The position numbers were made by a program, and so were the translations under genes. A stretch of 9,154 nt of DNA from Chamaesiphon sp. (GTDB lineage: Bacteria; Cyanobacteriota; Cyanobacteriia; Cyanobacteriales; Chamaesiphonaceae): contig JAGVCD010000399.1 in the NCBI GenBank assembly GCA_020059425.1, forward strand, positions 1 to 9,154, given 5' to 3'. Below the pieces are notes generated by a model. The model saw only the letters and a list, made by a program, of their open reading frames with translations. It was not told the origin of the DNA and ran no database searches. Of this stretch, positions 6,963 through 9,154 are shown one piece after another (position 1 is the first letter of the stretch; the number at the start of each line of letters is the position of its first letter).

Positions 6963-7384
6963 CCCCAGCTATCTAAATCTAGTGCTTGAGAACCGCCTTG
7001 ATCTAGTTCCTTGAGGACTCCTTTCAGCTGTAACCACAGAAAGATCGCTGTAAACAAGGTTAGCGGAATCGCCAGACCCCCAGCGATCACATCGGGCAAG
7101 CCAAAAATCGACATGCCCGAAGTTAAAAACATCCCAATACCGCAGGCAATACCAACAAAAGGTAGCTTAAGCGTGATGTTATCTAAAGAAGTGAGGCTAA
7201 TGTTTGCCCGATCGACAGACCAGGCTTTAACATAGCGCTTCAGAGTGGCATCAAAGGCTGCCCCACAAGACAAGCCCATAAACAGACCGGCAAAAAGTAA
7301 AAAATAGGGTGGGTCACTAGGAAAGTAATACAAGCAAAACTCCAAGAAATGGCTGATGGTGATCACACTGGCTGCGAGATACAT
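6959..7384 (-). CDS. Multi-pass membrane protein of unknown function
   Basis: A 141-residue protein with three clear and one weaker hydrophobic stretch: about residues 2-20, 27-45 ([17 protein letters not shown]), 74-95 and 99-121. The last is followed by a short acidic cytoplasmic tail ([17 protein letters not shown]). The loop between the second and third segments is polar and basic. I do not recognise a named family, and there are no catalytic motifs. A Gly-rich pattern in the helices ([16 protein letters not shown]) would suit close helix packing. The 5' end of this gene, codons 1 to about 13, and its upstream region have been copied to 7619-7813, where the start codon is destroyed. Its TAG stop at 6961-6959 overlaps the TAG of gmk on the other strand by sharing CTAG. 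Confidence 0.7.
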   Translation of the reverse strand: MYLAASVITISHFLEFCLYYFPSDPPYFLLFAGLFMGLSCGAAFDATLKRYVKAWSVDRANISLTSLDNITLKLPFVGIACGIGMFLTSGMSIFGLPDVIAGGLAIPLTLFTAIFLWLQLKGVLKELDQGGSQALDLDSWG

Positions 7385-7406
7385 TTATCTCATGAGCCTG
7401 AGACAT

Positions 7407-7436
7407 ATCTTAAATTTAGAGCAATCGACCGGGCAA
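7407..7436 (-). promoter_or_regulatory. Candidate promoter of the membrane-protein gene
   Basis: Minus strand TTGCCC (7436-7431), an 18-bp spacer, then TAAGAT (7412-7407), 22 bp before the ATG at 7384. The -35 is only moderate. In the second repeat copy the -10 equivalent reads CACTAT and the -35 equivalent TGACCT, so the promoter has decayed where the gene is absent, in keeping with this role. Confidence 0.4.
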
Positions 7437-7513
7437 ATCAATTTGAATCTTCTGTAGGTATTTTGGACTTGTCGCAACTGAAGTACTGAGGGAAATTGGG
7501 GTTTAGTTTGAAG

Positions 7514-7542
7514 AAGGCTGGTACTAGTTACCGGCCTTTTTT
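7514..7542 (+). terminator. Terminator-like hairpin A (end of repeat copy A)
   Basis: Left arm 7514-7523 (AAGGCTGGTA), loop CTAGT, right arm 7529-7538 (TACCGGCCTT): ten pairs including one U-G wobble, followed by a run of Ts to 7542. The T-tract is on the plus strand only. No protein gene on the plus strand ends here, since gmk stops more than 550 bp upstream, so the transcript it ends would be a small RNA or an nadC leader. Confidence 0.75.
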
Positions 7543-7618
7543 ATTTGTTAGCGATTTAGTGGGCGGATGGAAAAAGCAATTGCTAATTATTTTCAAGATC
7601 AGGCCATCTAAATACTGC

Positions 7619-7655
7619 AAATGGCTGATGGTGATCACAAAGGAATGGGATATAT
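7619..7655 (-). pseudogene. Remnant of the 5' end of the membrane-protein gene
   Basis: In repeat copy B the sequence equivalent to the first 13 codons of the divergent membrane-protein gene is recognisable. The start codon has become ATA (7655-7653), one base is deleted within the copied codons, and an in-frame TGA follows after six codons. Downstream codons are not present, so it is a dead fragment left by segmental duplication. Confidence 0.6.
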
Positions 7656-7708
7656 TTAGCTTATGAGCCTGATGCAGATAGTGAATTTTAAGCAATCGGC
7701 CAGGTCAT

Positions 7709-7833
7709 TCAATTTGAATCTTCTTTAGGTATTGTGAAGCGATAGCAACTCATTACCGGGGGAATCGGGGTTTAGTTTTGCTAAGGTTGGTACTAGTTAC
7801 CAACCTTTTTTTTCGTTTTAAGCAATATTCCCT
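7709..7833 (+). promoter_or_regulatory. Candidate nadC leader/attenuator or small RNA
   Basis: The nadC ATG is only 20 nt beyond the T-tract of hairpin B, too little room for a promoter plus leader. Transcription of nadC should therefore either start upstream and read through the hairpin, which is the layout of an attenuator, or give a nearly leaderless mRNA. Upstream of the hairpin an AACT/AGTT pairing (7747-7750 with 7774-7777; seven pairs in copy A, 7476-7482 with 7502-7508) encloses a G-rich loop (GGGGGAATCGGGG), giving a two-stem RNA. The alternative is a stand-alone small RNA gene duplicated in tandem. I do not recognise a known riboswitch class or cyanobacterial Yfr RNA here. Confidence 0.4.
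7783..7813 (+). terminator. Terminator-like hairpin B just before nadC
   Basis: Left arm 7783-7792 (AAGGTTGGTA), loop CTAGT, right arm 7798-7807 (TACCAACCTT): a perfect ten-pair stem followed by a T-tract to 7813. Compared with hairpin A, two right-arm positions and one left-arm position changed, so that a C-G and a U-G pair became U-A pairs. The changes keep or improve pairing and the loop is identical. Confidence 0.8.
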
Positions 7834-8688
7834 ATGTCCCACTTTGCTTTACCCCCTTGGATTGTTCTGGATTCTTTGATCGATCGCTGGCTTCAAGAAG
7901 ATATTGGCCGTGGAGATCGGGCTAGCCAGGGTTTAGCGCCACGGATCATGACTGCCCGGTGGACAGTAAAAGCACCCGGGTTGGTAGCGGGCTTGCCGAT
8001 CGCTGCGCGGGTTTTTCAACGCCTGAGTCCTAATATCAATTTCCAGGCAGTAGTAGACGAAGGCACAAATTGTGAACCACCAACAGTTATTGCTGAAATT
8101 ACCGGCCAAATTGCTGACTTGCTCATGGGTGAACGCACTGCCTTAAATTTGGTGATGCGCTTGAGCGGCATTGCCACCGCGACCCATGCTTATGCGGCGC
8201 TCATCGCTGATTTACCAGTCAAATTAGTAGATACCCGTAAAACAACACCGGGCTTAAGACTACTGGAAAAATATGCCACTACCGTGGGCGGTGGGGTCAA
8301 TCATCGCTGGGGCTTGGATGATGGAGCGATGATCAAGGACAACCATATTGCCGCCGCTGGCGGCATTGCCGCAGCAGTGGTCGCAGTGCGTCAGGTTTTA
8401 CCCTATCCCCTGACGATCGAAGTAGAAACCGAATCGATCGCGCAAGTCCAAGAAGCGCTGGACTGCGGTGTCGATATCATTATGTTGGACAATATGCCGG
8501 TGGAAATGATGAAAATAGCCGTAGCTGCTTGTCGGCAATTTAATCCTCGCATTAAGCTAGAAGCCTCTGGAAACATTACATTGGAAACTATTCGAGCGGT
8601 GGCCGAAACAGGTGTAGATTACATTTCGACCAGTGCCACCATCACCCGATCGCCCTGGCTGGATATCAGTATGCGTTTGGTTGATTAA
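7834..8688 (+). CDS. nadC: Nicotinate-nucleotide pyrophosphorylase (carboxylating), quinolinate phosphoribosyltransferase
   Basis: A 284-residue enzyme of full length that converts quinolinate and PRPP to nicotinate mononucleotide, CO2 and pyrophosphate in de novo NAD synthesis from aspartate. Family motifs are present in order: EDIGRGDRAS near residue 22, GERTALNLVMRLSGIAT (about 99-115), DTRKTTPGLRLLEKYA (about 133-148) for PRPP and quinolinate binding, GGGVNHRWGLDDGAMIKDNHI (about 151-171), IEVETES, DIIMLDNM and LEASGNITLETI, ending with YISTSATITRSPWLDISMRL, the phosphate-binding end of the barrel. The ATG at 7834 gives the usual cyanobacterial N-terminus (LPPW-VLD-LI) and there is no earlier in-frame alternative. 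No Shine-Dalgarno is clear. The start is 20 nt downstream of a terminator-like hairpin, which suggests transcriptional attenuation. Confidence 0.96.
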   Translation: MSHFALPPWIVLDSLIDRWLQEDIGRGDRASQGLAPRIMTARWTVKAPGLVAGLPIAARVFQRLSPNINFQAVVDEGTNCEPPTVIAEITGQIADLLMGERTALNLVMRLSGIATATHAYAALIADLPVKLVDTRKTTPGLRLLEKYATTVGGGVNHRWGLDDGAMIKDNHIAAAGGIAAAVVAVRQVLPYPLTIEVETESIAQVQEALDCGVDIIMLDNMPVEMMKIAVAACRQFNPRIKLEASGNITLETIRAVAETGVDYISTSATITRSPWLDISMRLVD

Positions 8689-8953
8689 GGAATTTTGAAA
8701 TTATCTGAAATTGCTAGAAAAAATCAAAAATGATACGCCTACAGTAAATAATTCACCATCAAAAAAGTATAAAAAAATACCTAAAACGATTTGTATTTCT
8801 TGTTTTTTGCTGAAAATAAAAAATTTTATAAATGTCAGATATTTAGTGGCTAGTTACTAGTATGTTAAGGTACTATATAGTCAATATTCTACAAGTAAAT
8901 CTTGATTCTTAATTCTATTCAAATTTAAATTAGTTTAAAGGAAATGAATAATT

Positions 8954-9154
8954 ATGCAGTCAGAAATCAAGCTATCTCATGCATCACAAGAACTATTGCG
9001 TTGTCCGTGTTGTCACTCCAATCTGAAAAATGTTGGCCAGTCAATGGCCTGTGAGAATTCCGAATGCACTATCGATTTTCCGGTGGTTGACAACATTCCA
9101 ATTTTAATAAATGACCAATTAAGTATTTTTACCATTGATGATTTTGTATCAAAC
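8954..9154 (+). CDS. Trm112-like zinc-ribbon protein, probable methyltransferase N-terminus, cut by right edge
   Basis: An open frame from ATG 8954 reads 67 codons to the right edge. It contains a four-cysteine zinc ribbon: LLRCPCC at residues 15-21, then MACENSEC at about 31-38, followed by FPVVDNIPILIND. This C-x2-C...C-x5-C plus FPVVD-IP-L pattern is that of Trm112-like domains, which in bacteria often sit at the N-terminus of SAM-dependent methyltransferases. The methyltransferase part would lie outside the window, so that assignment is inference. AAAGGA at 8937-8942 is a good ribosome-binding site, 11 nt before this ATG. A nearer ATG at 8944 is in another frame that stops early. The preceding 265 bp (8689-8953) are AT-rich and hold no gene, only a 10-bp palindrome (ACTATATAGT, 8872-8881) near a possible promoter. 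Confidence 0.7.
   Translation, partial: MQSEIKLSHASQELLRCPCCHSNLKNVGQSMACENSECTIDFPVVDNIPILINDQLSIFTIDDFVSN

Larger units (their letters stand above)
7347..7542. repeat. Direct repeat, copy A (5' end of the membrane-protein gene plus upstream element)
   Basis: Aligns with 7619-7813 at an offset of 269-272 bp. The longest shared blocks are 7348-7367 (20 identical bases), the 16-mer at 7438-7453 (TCAATTTGAATCTTCT), 7498-7509 (GGGGTTTAGTTT) and the hairpin at the right end. Copy A still contains the working start codon (7384) and a plausible minus-strand promoter of the divergent gene, so it probably keeps the ancestral context of that gene. Confidence 0.85.
7619..7813. repeat. Direct repeat, copy B (directly upstream of nadC)
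   Basis: Second copy of the element at 7347-7542. The 76 bp between the copies (7543-7618) show no similarity to either. This copy reaches to 20 bp before the nadC start. Parts that would matter on the plus strand (the 16-mer at 7709-7724, GGGGTTTAGTTT at 7767-7778, the terminal hairpin) are preserved, while the minus-strand start codon and -10 box are lost. Confidence 0.85.

Noticed and set aside
7575..7584. 10-bp palindrome AGCAATTGCT between the two repeat copies
   Set aside because: Short, A/T-centred, isolated, with no associated promoter or second copy; expected by chance.
8766..8779. GTAT/ATAC hairpin with A-rich loop downstream of nadC as its terminator
   Set aside because: Only four A/T-rich pairs and no T-tract on the plus strand.

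Overview
The window looks like a piece of a cyanobacterial chromosome. The core CGATCG of the cyanobacterial HIP1 repeat (full form GCGATCGC, seen once at 5950-5957) recurs through most of it. The tRNA-Glu(UUC) is of the cyanobacterial/plastid type, and several small membrane or hypothetical proteins have a cyanobacterial character. The genus cannot be fixed from the sequence alone.

Left part, all on the minus strand and read from right to left: tRNA-Glu (5153-5081) with a good sigma70-type promoter and a very strong terminator hairpin; a two-gene module of an AAA+ ATPase (3944-4957) and a subtilisin-like S8 protease (1329-3917); holA, the DNA polymerase III delta subunit (274-1281); and the first 71 codons of an exported trypsin-like (S1) protease that runs off the left edge. 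The ATPase/protease pair matches IetA/IetS. That system is known as a plasmid stability/incompatibility toxin-antitoxin module on the Agrobacterium plasmid pTiC58 and as an anti-phage system found in a defence-island screen. Its catalytic residues are intact, it sits directly behind a tRNA gene, and most of the protease gene lacks the CGATCG words that mark the rest of the window, which suggests acquisition by transfer.

Middle part: a YacP/Rae1-like NYN-domain RNA-binding or nuclease protein (5265-5846, minus), a 105-aa single-pass membrane protein of unknown function (5941-6258, minus), guanylate kinase gmk (6405-6962, plus) and a convergent 141-aa multi-pass membrane protein (6959-7384, minus). 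The last two share a CTAG tetranucleotide as overlapping stop codons.

Right part: a 449-bp gene-free stretch (7385-7833) lies between the divergent membrane-protein gene and nadC (quinolinate phosphoribosyltransferase, 7834-8688, plus). It is largely made of two direct copies of an element of about 195 bp, each ending in a plus-strand hairpin plus T-tract. The two hairpins keep the same stem length and loop but differ by base changes that preserve pairing. The second hairpin ends about 20 nt before the nadC start codon, so the arrangement looks like a duplicated small-RNA gene or a tandem attenuator in front of nadC. This is the least explained structure in the window. The right edge holds the start of a protein with a Trm112-like zinc ribbon, probably the N-terminus of a methyltransferase.
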